Both the position numbers and the translations under genes were made by a program. Source: Candidatus Thorarchaeota archaeon (GTDB lineage: Archaea; Asgardarchaeota; Thorarchaeia; Thorarchaeales; Thorarchaeaceae). Taken from it: a DNA stretch of 36,268 nt. Below are positions 1-9,288 of the stretch, in pieces; within the stretch, counting starts at the first letter, position 1; the number at the start of each line of letters is the position of its first letter. The notes under the pieces were generated by a model. That model was not told the DNA's origin, made no database searches, and saw only the letters and a list, made by a program, of their open reading frames with translations. The DNA lies in the NCBI GenBank assembly GCA_011364905.1, contig RDNZ01000028.1, positions 1-36,268 of the forward strand, written 5' to 3'.

Positions 1-97
1 TTGTGGGGCCTGCTCCTTCTTCTCCCTCCCTCTGGATGGCACGCATCATGTCAGCTAGGATGCGCATCTTTGAGCGATAGGCCCGTTTTCCATTCAT
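1..97 (-). CDS. Winged-helix DNA-binding protein (HTH_45-like), partial
   Basis: The first 32 codons of a minus-strand gene that runs off the left edge. The readable protein starts MNGKRAYRSKMRILADMM, then RAIQREGEEGAGPT. This is the usual opening of the archaeal one-domain winged-helix family PF14947, where a basic start and an ILADMMRAIQ-type first helix precede 'GAGPTRILYKANLS'. Members are probably small transcription regulators. Its ATG (97-95) overlaps the TGA stop (96-94) of the membrane-protein gene upstream, an ATGA overlap that implies translational coupling. The recognition helix lies outside the window, so the family call rests on the N-terminus only. Confidence 0.6.
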   Translation of the reverse strand, partial: MNGKRAYRSKMRILADMMRAIQREGEEGAGPT

Positions 98-777
98 TCT
101 ACTCTGCCTGCCTTGACTAGCAAGACCAAAAATGACACGAAGCCCAGAAGCTGAGCCGCTTGACTCAACAGATAGAACCCAGGATTGGCTGCAACCTGAG
201 CCATCATCATATGGCTCAATAAAAGCAGGAGGAACCCAACCAGAACATAGCGTGCAAAACGACTTCGAGTCGACATATAGTTGACAATCGCCTGCAAGAC
301 CACAATGACCAGAACGATGATGGCGATGACCTCGAGACTTGGATCCACTAAAAAGGTCGCCATTAGCATCATACTGCTTTCGGACACCTCTTGAGGACGC
401 CGTCTGGGAGGTCTTGTTGCTATTACGAAGAGAACATACGCCATAATCCTCGATGCACCATATGCGATTGTGACAATCGAGAAAACCACTCCACCAGCTT
501 CGAAATCGGCTCCAAAATGCACAAGAAAGTACCATGTGCCAATGATTCTGCCAAACATGCCTGCAGATAGAACCAAAAATCCTGTGGAAAGGTCAGACAA
601 TCTCTTCTGACCAGTGAGGTTGTATGCCTTCGTGGCATAGTACGTCACTATCAATGCAATTATACCACTGATGAATTCGAAGACTAGATCCAGTCTGATT
701 ATTTCCAATCCTATTTGCATTGGTGACGCCTGCCTCAGTCTTGCTAGATTTGGTCTTATTGTCAATGGATGAATCAT
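94..777 (-). CDS. Six-TM integral membrane protein of unknown function
   Basis: A 227-residue hydrophobic protein with about six predicted membrane segments: near residues 33-50, 66-86, 94-120, 146-167, 175-194 and 203-222. A basic loop (RPPRRRP) sits about residue 121 between the third and fourth segments. No catalytic motif is visible. The layout recalls archaeal membrane-sensor-like proteins that are cotranscribed with a small winged-helix regulator, and here the downstream gene is such a regulator, joined by an ATGA overlap. A membrane input plus DNA-binding output pair is therefore plausible, but that is inference. The start is uncertain: Met20 would shorten the N-terminus, and neither start has a clear ribosome site. 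Confidence 0.75.
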   Translation of the reverse strand: MIHPLTIRPNLARLRQASPMQIGLEIIRLDLVFEFISGIIALIVTYYATKAYNLTGQKRLSDLSTGFLVLSAGMFGRIIGTWYFLVHFGADFEAGGVVFSIVTIAYGASRIMAYVLFVIATRPPRRRPQEVSESSMMLMATFLVDPSLEVIAIIVLVIVVLQAIVNYMSTRSRFARYVLVGFLLLLLSHMMMAQVAANPGFYLLSQAAQLLGFVSFLVLLVKAGRVE

Positions 778-889
778 CTATGACTTTTGATTGAATCTGC
801 GACATAATTCGCGGACAGTTTTACTGGACGAATCATCCTGATAATTCGTTCATCATTACTTTATATTCAAAGAATCCTACAATATCCTA

Positions 890-972
890 GATGGAACCTA
901 CCGATAACTGCAAGAAGCGGACCATCAACAGTGGACCGCTGTGAGTGGCGGGGTACTCCCCGCCCTTCCATC
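890..972 (+). ncRNA. Candidate structured RNA (closed three-stem fold)
   Basis: A 7-bp outer stem (890-896 with 966-972) closes a region holding two hairpins. Hairpin A (916-940) has a 5-bp stem, an A-A mismatch, 3 more pairs and a 7-nt loop. Hairpin B (947-964) is a perfect 7-bp G+C-rich stem with a 4-nt loop. A TATA-like sequence at 860-867 lies about 27 nt before 890 on the plus strand, where an archaeal promoter for this RNA would sit, and a pyrimidine-rich run follows (973-997). The fold is nearly symmetric, so the minus strand could be the real RNA. In that case it would be the 3' UTR of the aminopeptidase gene, which ends at 980. It lacks T-loop and anticodon features, so it is not a tRNA. 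Confidence 0.4.
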
Positions 973-979
973 ATCTCTC

Positions 980-3589
980 TTATTCCTTTCTTTTCTCCAG
1001 TCTGCTCTCTATTTTATCTAGCCTGCCCTTGAGCTTTCTGTTCTCCTGTTGAAGTTCCTCTATGCTCCTCTTCAAGGAATCAATCTCTGTTGGCTCCTTC
1101 TTCTTACTCAGCTCCCTTATGGCTACTCGACATCTGCGGACAATTCCGCTCTCCGCCGCTCGTGCGGCAAGACTGGAGAGGGCAGGTATCAGAGACGCGT
1201 CTTCGTATGTCGCTGCAGCAGATATTGTCATCTGTTGTACTCTGTATGACCTATCAAGAATGTGTTTCTCGATGATGGAACCTATCTCAGGATGCCCCTT
1301 TTTGTAACGTTTTCCGAGCTTGGCCAGCATACTCGGAACCATGCGCCGGATCCAATCGCTAGTACCAAGTTCAAGATATTTCTTGACAATCTCTATTGTC
1401 TCTTCTTTCTCAGTTGCCACTATCCCCTCCAGACAGCCTATCTCTGTGATATCGTGCCAACTTTGAGGGCAGCTCTTCAAAAACTCTGAGAGTTCCTCAA
1501 ATGAGGAGTCATGCTGAGTCTTCCCAATCGATGTAGCTGCTGCTGCAGCGACAAAATGGCTCTCAGTATCTCCTAGGAGTTTTTTGAGGGCATGAAAAGC
1601 TCTGTCATCCTTGTAGAATTGACCAAGTGCAGTGGCTACTGCTGTTCTTGCTTTTGTGTTCTTGAGTTCGACTGCTTTGATGAGCCAATCTAAGGCTGCC
1701 TCAGACTTCAGTGATCCTAGTATTTTTGCTATCTCAACCTGCGTACCCCAGAAAGTTTCTTCCAGAAGGGCTCTCCCCAGAGCTTCCACAGATTTTGGTG
1801 TGGCCTTCTTGCCTAGGGCCTCAGCCGCCTTTATCTTCTGGATTGTGCTTGAACCATTCTTAAGTTGCTTGATCCACACAGGCTCAGGTTTGTCGATATC
1901 CCATTGCATAAGGACTGCATAATCTGGATCGATGACCACCTGTGCTGGTTTATTTTGAATTGGATAGTAGAATTCATGCACTCGCTCAGTGATTTGCATA
2001 GTATTACGAGTTCGTAAGCCACTCTCATCAACAAACTCCACAGTGAGGGGGAAGCGAAATACCTCTGGTGTCATGTCATCATCTGATTTTTGAGTTTGCT
2101 CGATTCTGACACATATATGGCCAATCTTTTTGTCATAAGACACCTTGATTTTACACTCGGGGTACCCAGCCTTGTACAGCCACTGATCGAAAAACCATCC
2201 ATAGTCCTCACCCGTCATCTCTGTAAATAGACTCTCAAGGTCATGAGTATAGACTGACTTGAATGAGAACCTTGTCATCCACTCGCCAAGTATCTTCCAC
2301 CATCGTTCTTCACCTACGAGATGCTTAAGCATGTAGTATCTCCAAGCAGCTCCAGGATACAGATGTGCATCGAACACATCCGAACCTCGTTCCCACTCGT
2401 TTTTCACAATAGGCCGACGGTACTTATTCTTGTCCTCATCAAAGTAAGTTTGCTGTTTACCAAATTGGTCATAGAGATACTCCTCATCTCCCTTATCATG
2501 ACGTTTCCATTCGTTTTGCATTTGGGAAGCCCACCCCTCATTGAGCCAGCCATGAGACCATGTCCGACATGTCACTAGGTCACCGCCCCAACTATGCGCG
2601 AGTTCATGTGAAACAAGACCATCAGAGTCGAAGTCCAGATGAGTCCTCTCATCATGTAGGGTGGCATCAGTCTGTGTGGTCGCACTTGCGTTCTCCATAC
2701 CCCCTATGGTGAAGTTGGCTGCAGTCACTTGAGCGTATTTAGCCCACGGAAATTTCACACCCAGTTTTGCCTCATAGAACTCGACCATCTCAGGAGTCTT
2801 TCCAAATGACCGGTAGACAGTATCCCTGTCCCACTTTTTGTGAACATAATAACTGACCTCAACGCCGTCCAAATCCTCCTTGTACTCGATATACTCGGAT
2901 ATCGCCACTGTCATCAGATAAGCTGGAATGGGTTGTTCCTGTACCCAGTGGAAGGTTTCAGTTCCGTCATCATTCTCCTTCCTGCTTTTCAGATATCCAT
3001 TACTCATTGCAAAGAAGCCTTTTGGAACTGTAAGAATCATTTCTGTTGAGAACTTGTGACTTGGATTGTCATAGACAGGGACACAATACCTTGCGTAGTC
3101 GTCTTGCATTTGTGTCCAAGCGCTGGTTTCAACTTCCGGGAACTCTGGACATGAATTGGTAAAGAAGAGACCCGCCCTCGGATGGTCTATTGTATATGTA
3201 AAACCAAGTTCATCCGATTCTCCTTCCGCGAGGGTATGTTCAAGATCGATAGACATTGCCTGCTCATCAGGCATCATTTCAAACGTGAGTGAGTTTCCCT
3301 TTGAGTCTGTTATACTACTGATATCCAACTCCATTGCATGGAGAAAGATCTTACTCAATTCCGGAACGATGCTTTGAATCTTAAGTTTTGATACAGCACT
3401 TACATGTTCACCTCTAAGGTCTACATTCCAGTTAACCTCCAGATGCAGAATGTTATAATGCCTTGGAGGCGCCCACTGCGGCTTTGCAGTAGGAAATGTG
3501 AAAGACTCTCGTTCTGCAAGTAGCAGACTCTCTGCCTCATGAATTCCATCTCGTATCAATGACTCCAGATAGTCGTGAAAATCAGTCAA
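980..3589 (-). CDS. M1-family zinc aminopeptidase with C-terminal HEAT repeats
   Basis: An 869-residue, probably cytosolic metallo-aminopeptidase that removes N-terminal residues from peptides. The exopeptidase motif appears as GGMEN (residues 296-300, the family's GAMEN). The zinc site is HELAH (328-332) followed after 18 residues by Glu351 in NEGWASQ, the gluzincin HExxH-X18-E pattern. The N-terminal part is the usual beta-rich M1 domain. From about residue 590 to 830 there are alpha-helical repeats of about 30 residues that read as HEAT-like, with phrases such as 'KSVEALGRALLEE' and 'ARTAVATALGQFY'. The last 30 residues are a charged coiled coil. No signal peptide is seen. The start is TTG, supported by AGGAGTGA just upstream. 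HEAT-extended M1 proteins are known in archaea and bacteria. The substrate cannot be told. Confidence 0.93.
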   Translation of the reverse strand: MTDFHDYLESLIRDGIHEAESLLLAERESFTFPTAKPQWAPPRHYNILHLEVNWNVDLRGEHVSAVSKLKIQSIVPELSKIFLHAMELDISSITDSKGNSLTFEMMPDEQAMSIDLEHTLAEGESDELGFTYTIDHPRAGLFFTNSCPEFPEVETSAWTQMQDDYARYCVPVYDNPSHKFSTEMILTVPKGFFAMSNGYLKSRKENDDGTETFHWVQEQPIPAYLMTVAISEYIEYKEDLDGVEVSYYVHKKWDRDTVYRSFGKTPEMVEFYEAKLGVKFPWAKYAQVTAANFTIGGMENASATTQTDATLHDERTHLDFDSDGLVSHELAHSWGGDLVTCRTWSHGWLNEGWASQMQNEWKRHDKGDEEYLYDQFGKQQTYFDEDKNKYRRPIVKNEWERGSDVFDAHLYPGAAWRYYMLKHLVGEERWWKILGEWMTRFSFKSVYTHDLESLFTEMTGEDYGWFFDQWLYKAGYPECKIKVSYDKKIGHICVRIEQTQKSDDDMTPEVFRFPLTVEFVDESGLRTRNTMQITERVHEFYYPIQNKPAQVVIDPDYAVLMQWDIDKPEPVWIKQLKNGSSTIQKIKAAEALGKKATPKSVEALGRALLEETFWGTQVEIAKILGSLKSEAALDWLIKAVELKNTKARTAVATALGQFYKDDRAFHALKKLLGDTESHFVAAAAATSIGKTQHDSSFEELSEFLKSCPQSWHDITEIGCLEGIVATEKEETIEIVKKYLELGTSDWIRRMVPSMLAKLGKRYKKGHPEIGSIIEKHILDRSYRVQQMTISAAATYEDASLIPALSSLAARAAESGIVRRCRVAIRELSKKKEPTEIDSLKRSIEELQQENRKLKGRLDKIESRLEKRKE

Positions 3590-3910
3590 TTAGTTTCACT
3601 CCTGACAATATCTCTAACGCGTTCGCACAGACACCATCTTGTTATGAAGCTTCGCGACTCTGCAGATTATTTCGTGTCGAGTCGAAAGAAGGTCCAAAAG
3701 AGAGAGAGTAATTCTGAAAAGTGCAGATTAGAGTTAAGCGCGTGGTCAAACTGAGAGAGCGGCTCTTCATGAGGCTCAATCCGCAGTTTTCAAAGGACAT
3801 CAAGAAGCTCGCTTGGGGCTAGTATGATAAACCACACCCCTGTTGCTAATTAGAGGCGGTCTTTCTATCCGCTTCGTAGGGCTCTCAAATGGTTCGTCAA
3901 GCGGTCCCTT

Positions 3911-3926
3911 GGAAAGCTTTTTATTC
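3911..3926 (+). promoter_or_regulatory. Possible 16S rRNA promoter (BRE/TATA)
   Basis: GGAAAG followed by CTTTTTATTC resembles an archaeal BRE plus TATA box and would start transcription near 3950, about 300 nt before the mature 16S 5' end. It is the best candidate I see in the 661-nt gap between the aminopeptidase start (3589) and the rRNA. The gap contains no convincing protein gene or tRNA; weak open frames on both strands at 3800-4057 look accidental. Confidence 0.35.
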
Positions 3927-4083
3927 GAACTCTTCGCGGGGGGTTTTGCTTTCGCATCATACGGTGTCAGGCCGGATGCTATCGGCGAGTGCCAAGCGAT
4001 GATGGCTGGTGATTTCCAGATGCGAGTACAAGATGCGGACGTGAGATAGACTGACACAAGGAGTGTTAGAATGCCCTCAGGTC

Positions 4084-4160
4084 TAAGAAAGGCTCAACAG
4101 TGTGCAGGTATAATTAGGGTAAGCCATCTCTGCTAACCCCGTTACGCCTGTACTTCATCA
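4084..4160 (-). repeat. 16S leader: diverged inverted copy of the intergenic element, 5' arm of the pre-16S stem
   Basis: Read on the minus strand this leader segment resembles the dispersed element found 13 times downstream. It keeps the GAAGTA-AGGC-ACGGGGT block and the CTGTTGAGCC block at comparable spacing. As part of the rRNA transcript it can pair with the trailer copy (5770-5859): 4136-4156 with 5780-5799 (20 pairs, one bulge, one G-G mismatch), 4105-4110 with 5824-5829 (6 pairs) and 4091-4099 with 5834-5842 (9 pairs). Such leader-trailer helices are how archaeal pre-16S RNA is presented for processing. I did not locate a classical bulge-helix-bulge with certainty. Confidence 0.6.
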
Positions 4161-4189
4161 AGCAATTACAGTTCAAAGTGTGTAAAAAC

Positions 4190-4242
4190 TTGTACATGAT
4201 GACTGACCACTACTCCAGTCACACCTTGCTAACCATGTACAA
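4190..4242 (+). other. Leader hairpin directly upstream of 16S
   Basis: A 9-bp perfect stem (TTGTACATG at 4190-4198 with CATGTACAA at 4234-4242) encloses a smaller GACTG/CAGTC hairpin. It ends about 8 nt before the mature 16S start and probably folds in the precursor RNA. Confidence 0.55.
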
Positions 4243-4250
4243 TGTGGACC

Positions 4251-5753
<1,503 letters not shown>

Positions 5754-5769
5754 ATGCTTTATCCATCTT

Positions 5770-5859
5770 AGATGGGTAAGAAGTAGAGGCTGACGGGGTC
5801 GGGTGAACAGGGAACTTTCCCTTTACCTGTCATTGTTGAGCCACCCTTTTCATTTTGCA
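5770..5859 (+). repeat. Intergenic element copy A (16S trailer)
   Basis: This begins 17 nt after the 16S 3' end. It has the long form of the element: AGATGGGTAAGAAGTAGAGG, then a CTGACGGGGTCGGGTG block, a GAACAGGGAACTTTCCCT hairpin and TGTTGAGCCACCCTTTTCAT. Its own stems are 5801-5805/5842-5846 and 5807-5811/5826-5830. It can instead pair with the 16S leader. Copies D and G are nearly identical over the first 50 nt. Confidence 0.85.
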
Positions 5860-5953
5860 ATTGACACAACAGAAATGAACGAAACCATAAAAGGTGAAAA
5901 GCATCTAACACGTATCTTATACATCTCATTGTTAGAAGCAATGTTGGAGAGAA

Positions 5954-5961
5954 AGTATAAG
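5954..5961 (+). promoter_or_regulatory. TATA box for a leaderless transcript
   Basis: GAGAGAA followed by AGTATAAG is a good BRE/TATA. Its centre is about 25 nt before the ATG at 5983, so transcription should start at or next to that codon. This decides the start of the following gene against longer in-frame versions. Confidence 0.55.
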
Positions 5962-5982
5962 ATTGCAAAAGTCGCGGTCATC

Positions 5983-6441
5983 ATGAGGAGTGTTCCGTCG
6001 ATATCACAGTGTATCACAGTGACTACATTTCTAACGCCTTTTGCTGTCAAAATTTTCCAAACCCCATTATTCGCCTCTGGACTAGCATGGTACTTCCCAT
6101 TCTGGAAGTACTATTACGGTAATGACGAATCTGGCGACTTTGCATTTCTTCGGACCTTCCGTCTTGATGGACTCCTCACCCTTGAGATCTTTACGACTGT
6201 CGTACTTGTGACTACCGGGTTGATATTGGCTGAGGTCTTGCGTCGTGCAAAGAATGAGGCTAAGTGGTACAATTTCGGGTGGTTTTCGGTACTCACAGCA
6301 ACGATAATTCAAATTGCTACCCCACTTATCGCCATGTCAATGTTGGATGGGTTCAATATCTATATGTATCTGCCAATACCAACTCCATCAGTATTCGCCA
6401 TGGTCGGACTCATCATGATTCGCAGGAAGAAAAACCTGTAG
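5983..6441 (+). CDS. Small multi-TM membrane protein, unknown
   Basis: A 152-residue protein beginning MRSVPSISQCIT, with about four hydrophobic segments: residues 8-24, 63-84, 96-117 and 130-147. It ends with a basic tail (RRKKNL). I do not recognise a family. The frame stays open upstream to a possible start at 5803, but that would make it read through element copy A. The TATA box at 5954-5961 favours the shorter, leaderless version; other ATG codons are at 5875 and 5941. It lies between element copies A and B and is probably monocistronic. Two hairpins and copy B follow its stop. Confidence 0.6.
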   Translation: MRSVPSISQCITVTTFLTPFAVKIFQTPLFASGLAWYFPFWKYYYGNDESGDFAFLRTFRLDGLLTLEIFTTVVLVTTGLILAEVLRRAKNEAKWYNFGWFSVLTATIIQIATPLIAMSMLDGFNIYMYLPIPTPSVFAMVGLIMIRRKKNL

Positions 6442-6473
6442 GATTGGTTCTGGATTAGGTCCTTCCCGCGAAA

Positions 6474-6518
6474 CACCATCTCAAATGGTGGTTACAGCTT
6501 GTTCTGTCTTCGGACAGA
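6474..6518 (+). other. Two hairpins in the 3' region, one with a UUCG tetraloop
   Basis: CACCAT/ATGGTG (6474-6490, 5-nt loop) is followed by TCTGTC-TTCG-GACAGA (6503-6518). The second is a perfect 6-bp stem with the very stable cUUCGg loop. Element copy B starts at its end. In the 332-nt gap before the next gene I see only these hairpins and copy B. Together they look like a structured 3' UTR or terminator region. Confidence 0.5.
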
Positions 6519-6601
6519 GAGAGGTGCAGGCTTACGACGGGGTCAGGTAATCAGGGAACTTTCCCTCTCCTCACCTGTTGAGCCACCCTTTTCATTTTGC
6601 A
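6518..6601 (+). repeat. Intergenic element copy B
   Basis: A near-complete copy with the variant left arm AGAGAGGTGCAGGCTTACGA. The core (CGGGGTCAGG, CAGGGAACTTTCCCT, CACCTGTTGAGCCACCC) and the TTTTCATTTTGCA end are kept. It lies downstream of the 5983-6441 gene on the same strand. Confidence 0.8.
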
Positions 6602-6773
6602 TAAACCAAAGTGTCTGAAAGAAGATAGTCATTTCTATGTTCTCTACAATAAAGCTCTCTATTCCAGAAATAGACATTCGTTGATGCTAAAGCTTAACTC
6701 TATGGCTAGCTATCTGTAAGTTTAGGAGTTTCAGTACTGCGGGATTCACAATGATACTTTGGTGAAGGGAACA

Positions 6774-7631
6774 ATGTCATTTGGACATCCATGTTATCAA
6801 CGAATGTCGAAGACACATGCTGCTCTCTTTCTCACACTCTTTCTTTTTCTTCTACCGATTCAGTCAGGATGCGCGGTTTCTGAATCTAACATCACTCAGT
6901 CATTTAGAGCAGCACCGTTGCAAGATATTCCTAATAATCAATCGATAACAATGATGCTGAACGGACACCCTCTTGGGAACTCAATTAATGCCACTTTGGT
7001 CTTTGGATTTCGATTTGATTCTACCGAAAATGAGTACAAAATCGGTTTCTCTCAGCAGTATCTAAGTATCTCAGATTCGCCCCTCTTTCTCCGTGCACTT
7101 GGTCTGGGATACGATGAGATGAGAGAGTTTCCATTCGCATACACTACTGAAGGCATGATCACGGATTATTGGTATAATCACACACCGAATTGGACAAGTA
7201 AAAGACCATACCTGACTTGGACAGAAAAGAGTAGATGGGGTGGATATCTAGGACCGATATCTGAGGAGAATATGACTCATCTCTCAATGGCTGGCGATTT
7301 CGTTGAATTTGAGAATCTAACCATCTACTACGAGGATGGCTCATCTTCGTTATGCGGTCCTGAGTTGATAACACTTGGTGTTAACCTTACAAAAACTGAT
7401 AGCGAGTGGTCGGTTCAATATGTGATCTCTACATCGACATTGGAAGGAGTTACCATAGATGAGTCGCGAGTTACAATTCAACTGACCAAAGCAGACCAGG
7501 TGTCGATTGTGTTCATCTCGATGTTATCCGGAGGAATTGTTCTGGTCATCATTACTATCGTAATCTACAAGAAAAGAGAATCGATTGTCCGTACTAAAAC
7601 CCATGAATCATCAAGCATATCCCCAGTCTGA
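6774..7631 (+). CDS. Secreted or lipid-anchored surface protein with C-terminal TM helix
   Basis: A 285-residue protein. The N-terminus has a basic patch and then a hydrophobic core (ALFLTLFLFLLPIQSGC), a signal peptide whose SGC end could serve as a lipobox. The outer domain is rich in Asn, Ser and Thr, with several NxS/T sequons (for example SNIT and NYS/NMT-type sites), as expected for a glycosylated archaeal surface protein. A single TM helix (about residues 245-268) ends in KKRES. The domain itself is not recognised. The ATG at 6774 is chosen because GGTGA (6762-6766 region) lies 8 nt upstream. TTG 6759, GTG 6762 and ATG 6804 are in-frame alternatives. Element copy C follows the stop. 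Confidence 0.7.
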   Translation: MSFGHPCYQRMSKTHAALFLTLFLFLLPIQSGCAVSESNITQSFRAAPLQDIPNNQSITMMLNGHPLGNSINATLVFGFRFDSTENEYKIGFSQQYLSISDSPLFLRALGLGYDEMREFPFAYTTEGMITDYWYNHTPNWTSKRPYLTWTEKSRWGGYLGPISEENMTHLSMAGDFVEFENLTIYYEDGSSSLCGPELITLGVNLTKTDSEWSVQYVISTSTLEGVTIDESRVTIQLTKADQVSIVFISMLSGGIVLVIITIVIYKKRESIVRTKTHESSSISPV

Positions 7632-7678
7632 AATGATATTCACTCTGCGGTGCAATCTTTAGGTTTTCCCAAAGCCAA

Positions 7679-7724
7679 GACAGAAACTTGTCCTTACTTC
7701 GCCTGTTGAGCCACCCTTTCTCTC
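7679..7724 (+). repeat. Intergenic element copy C (3' half, decayed)
   Basis: Only the right half is recognisable: GAAACTTGTCCTTACTTC, then GCCTGTTGAGCCACCCTTTC. The left arm has been lost. It lies 48 nt after the surface-protein stop, on the same strand. Confidence 0.65.
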
Positions 7725-7812
7725 AAAAAATGAAGACACCTGCATTTCTTGCACATTCTACTCTATCTAGTGGCATTCCTTTATTCATTCTGCATCCTCG
7801 TGGAGACAGATT

Positions 7813-8313
7813 TTATGGTTCATTTGGTAGTAGTGGTGACCGATACCCAAGCTCCTTTAGCTTTTTGTAAAGCAATTTACTGGAGTCCATTGATCCTGAA
7901 CGTCTCCATTTAGCGGCAAGATCTGGTTCAATAGATTTGATTTTTTCAAACCATGCCATTGCAAAGACAGCTAGAGATTCAGGAATTAATCTGGCATTGG
8001 TAACCTTAGCTTCGACAAGCTTTCCCATTGAATCGAAGAATGAACCTACAAAGATGAATTTAGCATATGCTTTGGGATTTGTTCTGGGTCCATATTTCTG
8101 ATCGAACTCTTGAGCATCTTTCCAATTCCACTCTATAACAACTTCTGAAGCATGCTGAATAAACTCCAAGTCTGCCTGTCTATGAAAATCAAGAAAGACT
8201 GAAGCTTGTCTTGACTTTGCAAAGTTCCTTATAGAGAGAACACTCATGATAACACCAATTAGGACGCTTGCTGCGGCAATCATTATTGATATCGATTGTA
8301 AATCCAGCTCCAT
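7813..8313 (-). CDS. Single-TM protein resembling DUF4760-type membrane-anchored proteins
   Basis: About 166 residues. An N-terminal TM helix (roughly residues 8-30, IMIAAASVLIGVIMSVLSI) is followed by RNFAKSRQASVFLDFHRQ and a soluble alpha-helical domain of about 130 residues. One TM helix followed at once by a basic, helical 'RQ(A)..FL.FH' stretch is typical of DUF4760-like proteins found across prokaryotes, whose function is unknown. The ATG at 8313 has AGGTGA 11 nt upstream. A GTG at 8328 would add five residues. It is convergent with the 6774-7631 gene and stands alone. Confidence 0.65.
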   Translation of the reverse strand: MELDLQSISIMIAAASVLIGVIMSVLSIRNFAKSRQASVFLDFHRQADLEFIQHASEVVIEWNWKDAQEFDQKYGPRTNPKAYAKFIFVGSFFDSMGKLVEAKVTNARLIPESLAVFAMAWFEKIKSIEPDLAAKWRRSGSMDSSKLLYKKLKELGYRSPLLPNEP

Positions 8314-8330
8314 CTGCAAGTGACTCACCT

Positions 8331-8471
8331 ATGTCCTGTCGTGAGGAATATTCTATACTAAAAAAGGCTCTGAGTAGAGCTCCAGATTTCCAAGAAGCAA
8401 GACGGAGTGTGCAAACAGATTTGAAGAGTAGTTTTGTTGTTTTGTATACTATCTATTTGCAAAGAAGATGA
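8331..8471 (+). pseudogene. Possible remnant of a TPR protein C-terminus
   Basis: In one plus-strand frame this stretch encodes EEYSILKKALSRAPDFQEAR, which reads like a TPR repeat (helix, then 'AL.RAPDF.EAR'), and then drifts into a hydrophobic tail and a stop at 8469-8471. No start with supporting signals and no upstream repeats are present; the frame runs back into the opposite-strand gene. I read it as a decayed fragment, weakly supported. Its end overlaps the start of the next remnant. Confidence 0.25.
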
Positions 8472-8608
8472 AAGTAAGGGAACTGAGATTCTATCTGGTT
8501 AGACATGGCCAATCTGAAGCAAATGTAACGAAGACGATCTCTGGACATAGCGAAACGCCACTAACTGAATTAGGACAAGCCCAGGCTGAAGCTATTGGGA
8601 TGACTTGA
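8468..8608 (+). pseudogene. Truncated histidine phosphatase (phosphoglycerate mutase family)
   Basis: An ATG at 8468 opens a 46-codon frame: MKVRELRFYLVRHGQSEANV, then TKTISGHSETPLTELGQAQA, then EAIGMT and a stop. LVRHGQSEAN is the phosphohistidine motif of the histidine phosphatase superfamily, and 'TPLTELGQAQAEAIG' is the segment that normally follows it. Family members are about 180-230 residues, and the rest of the fold, including the second catalytic His, is missing. The bases after 8608 do not continue the family in any frame I could read. This is a 3'-truncated gene, left by deletion or rearrangement. Confidence 0.75.
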
Positions 8609-8737
8609 ACTTCTCATTTCAGTGGGATTCCTAGACGCTTCATACCAATATTTGTAGTTGAATATCTGTATCCAGCAGATGCGTGAGATATGTAGTATTA
8701 TTATAGGCGTATATGAGATTCCATTCTGAGGATTTCA

Positions 8738-9010
8738 ATGACTGAAAATGATGAGCTAAGAAAAGAAGCAAAAGAGCGGGCTGAAATGAAGTTTTCATTC
8801 TATATCAACATCGCGCTCTATATAATCATCAATGGCATTCTCATTTCCATCTGGTACTTCAATGGTATGGGATATCCATGGATCATCTTTCCGCTAGTAG
8901 GATGGGGAATAGCTGTCGTGATACATTATCTTTTGGCATTTGTCTTCCCTGGAAGAAAGTTCTTAGATGGAATGGCTGAGAAAGAATATGAAAAATTAAC
9001 AAGGGGCTAG
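8738..9010 (+). CDS. 2TM-domain small membrane protein
   Basis: A 90-residue protein. A charged N-terminal helix (residues 1-17) is followed by two TM helices (about 20-42 and 46-68) and a polar tail ending EKEYEKLTRG. The order 'helix - TM - short Trp/Gly-rich loop - TM - FPGRKFLDGM..E.EYEKL' matches the 2TM domain family (PF13239), which is often fused to, or placed near, sensor or regulator genes. The standalone form has no known function. Element copy D starts 93 nt after the stop. Confidence 0.75.
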   Translation: MTENDELRKEAKERAEMKFSFYINIALYIIINGILISIWYFNGMGYPWIIFPLVGWGIAVVIHYLLAFVFPGRKFLDGMAEKEYEKLTRG

Positions 9011-9102
9011 CGTACGCTATCCCTAAACTCTTTTTTTTGACTTAGCTTTTTGAGAGAACCGATATAATTAGTCCTAACGATCCGATGGACACAACCAGTC
9101 TC

Positions 9103-9190
9103 AGATGGGTAAGAAGTAGAGGCTGACGGGGTCGGGTGAACAGGGACCTTTCCCTTGCCTGTACTATTGAGTCACTCTTCTCATTTTACA
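9103..9190 (+). repeat. Intergenic element copy D (long form)
   Basis: The left 50 nt are almost identical to the 16S trailer (AGATGGGTAAGAAGTAGAGG, CTGACGGGGTCGGGTGAACA). The right half has small changes (ACTATTGAGTCACTCTTCTC). It lies downstream of the 2TM gene on the same strand. Confidence 0.85.
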
Positions 9191-9288
9191 TTCAGTCTCA
9201 GTGGTTTGCAGGTCTGGTCTTATTCACCTGAAATCTCAAACAGATATTTCGATAGTATGAAATATCACGATTCATCTTTTGACGTAAT

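Noticed and set aside
890..972. tRNA gene at the three-stem fold
   Set aside because: The closing stem is 7 bp as in tRNA, but there is no TTCRA T-loop, no D-loop GG and the middle hairpin has no 7-nt anticodon loop.
3800..4057. Open frames on both strands in the 16S leader
   Set aside because: They mirror each other, have no ribosome site, and lie where the rRNA promoter and leader must be.
5770..5859. Kink-turn or H/ACA RNA within the element
   Set aside because: GA dinucleotides flank the stem, but the bulge size and GA pairing order do not fit a kink-turn, and no ACA box is conserved at the 3' end.
5803..5982. Upstream extension of the small membrane protein gene
   Set aside because: It would translate through element copy A, and a strong TATA box at 5954-5961 places the RNA start at 5983.
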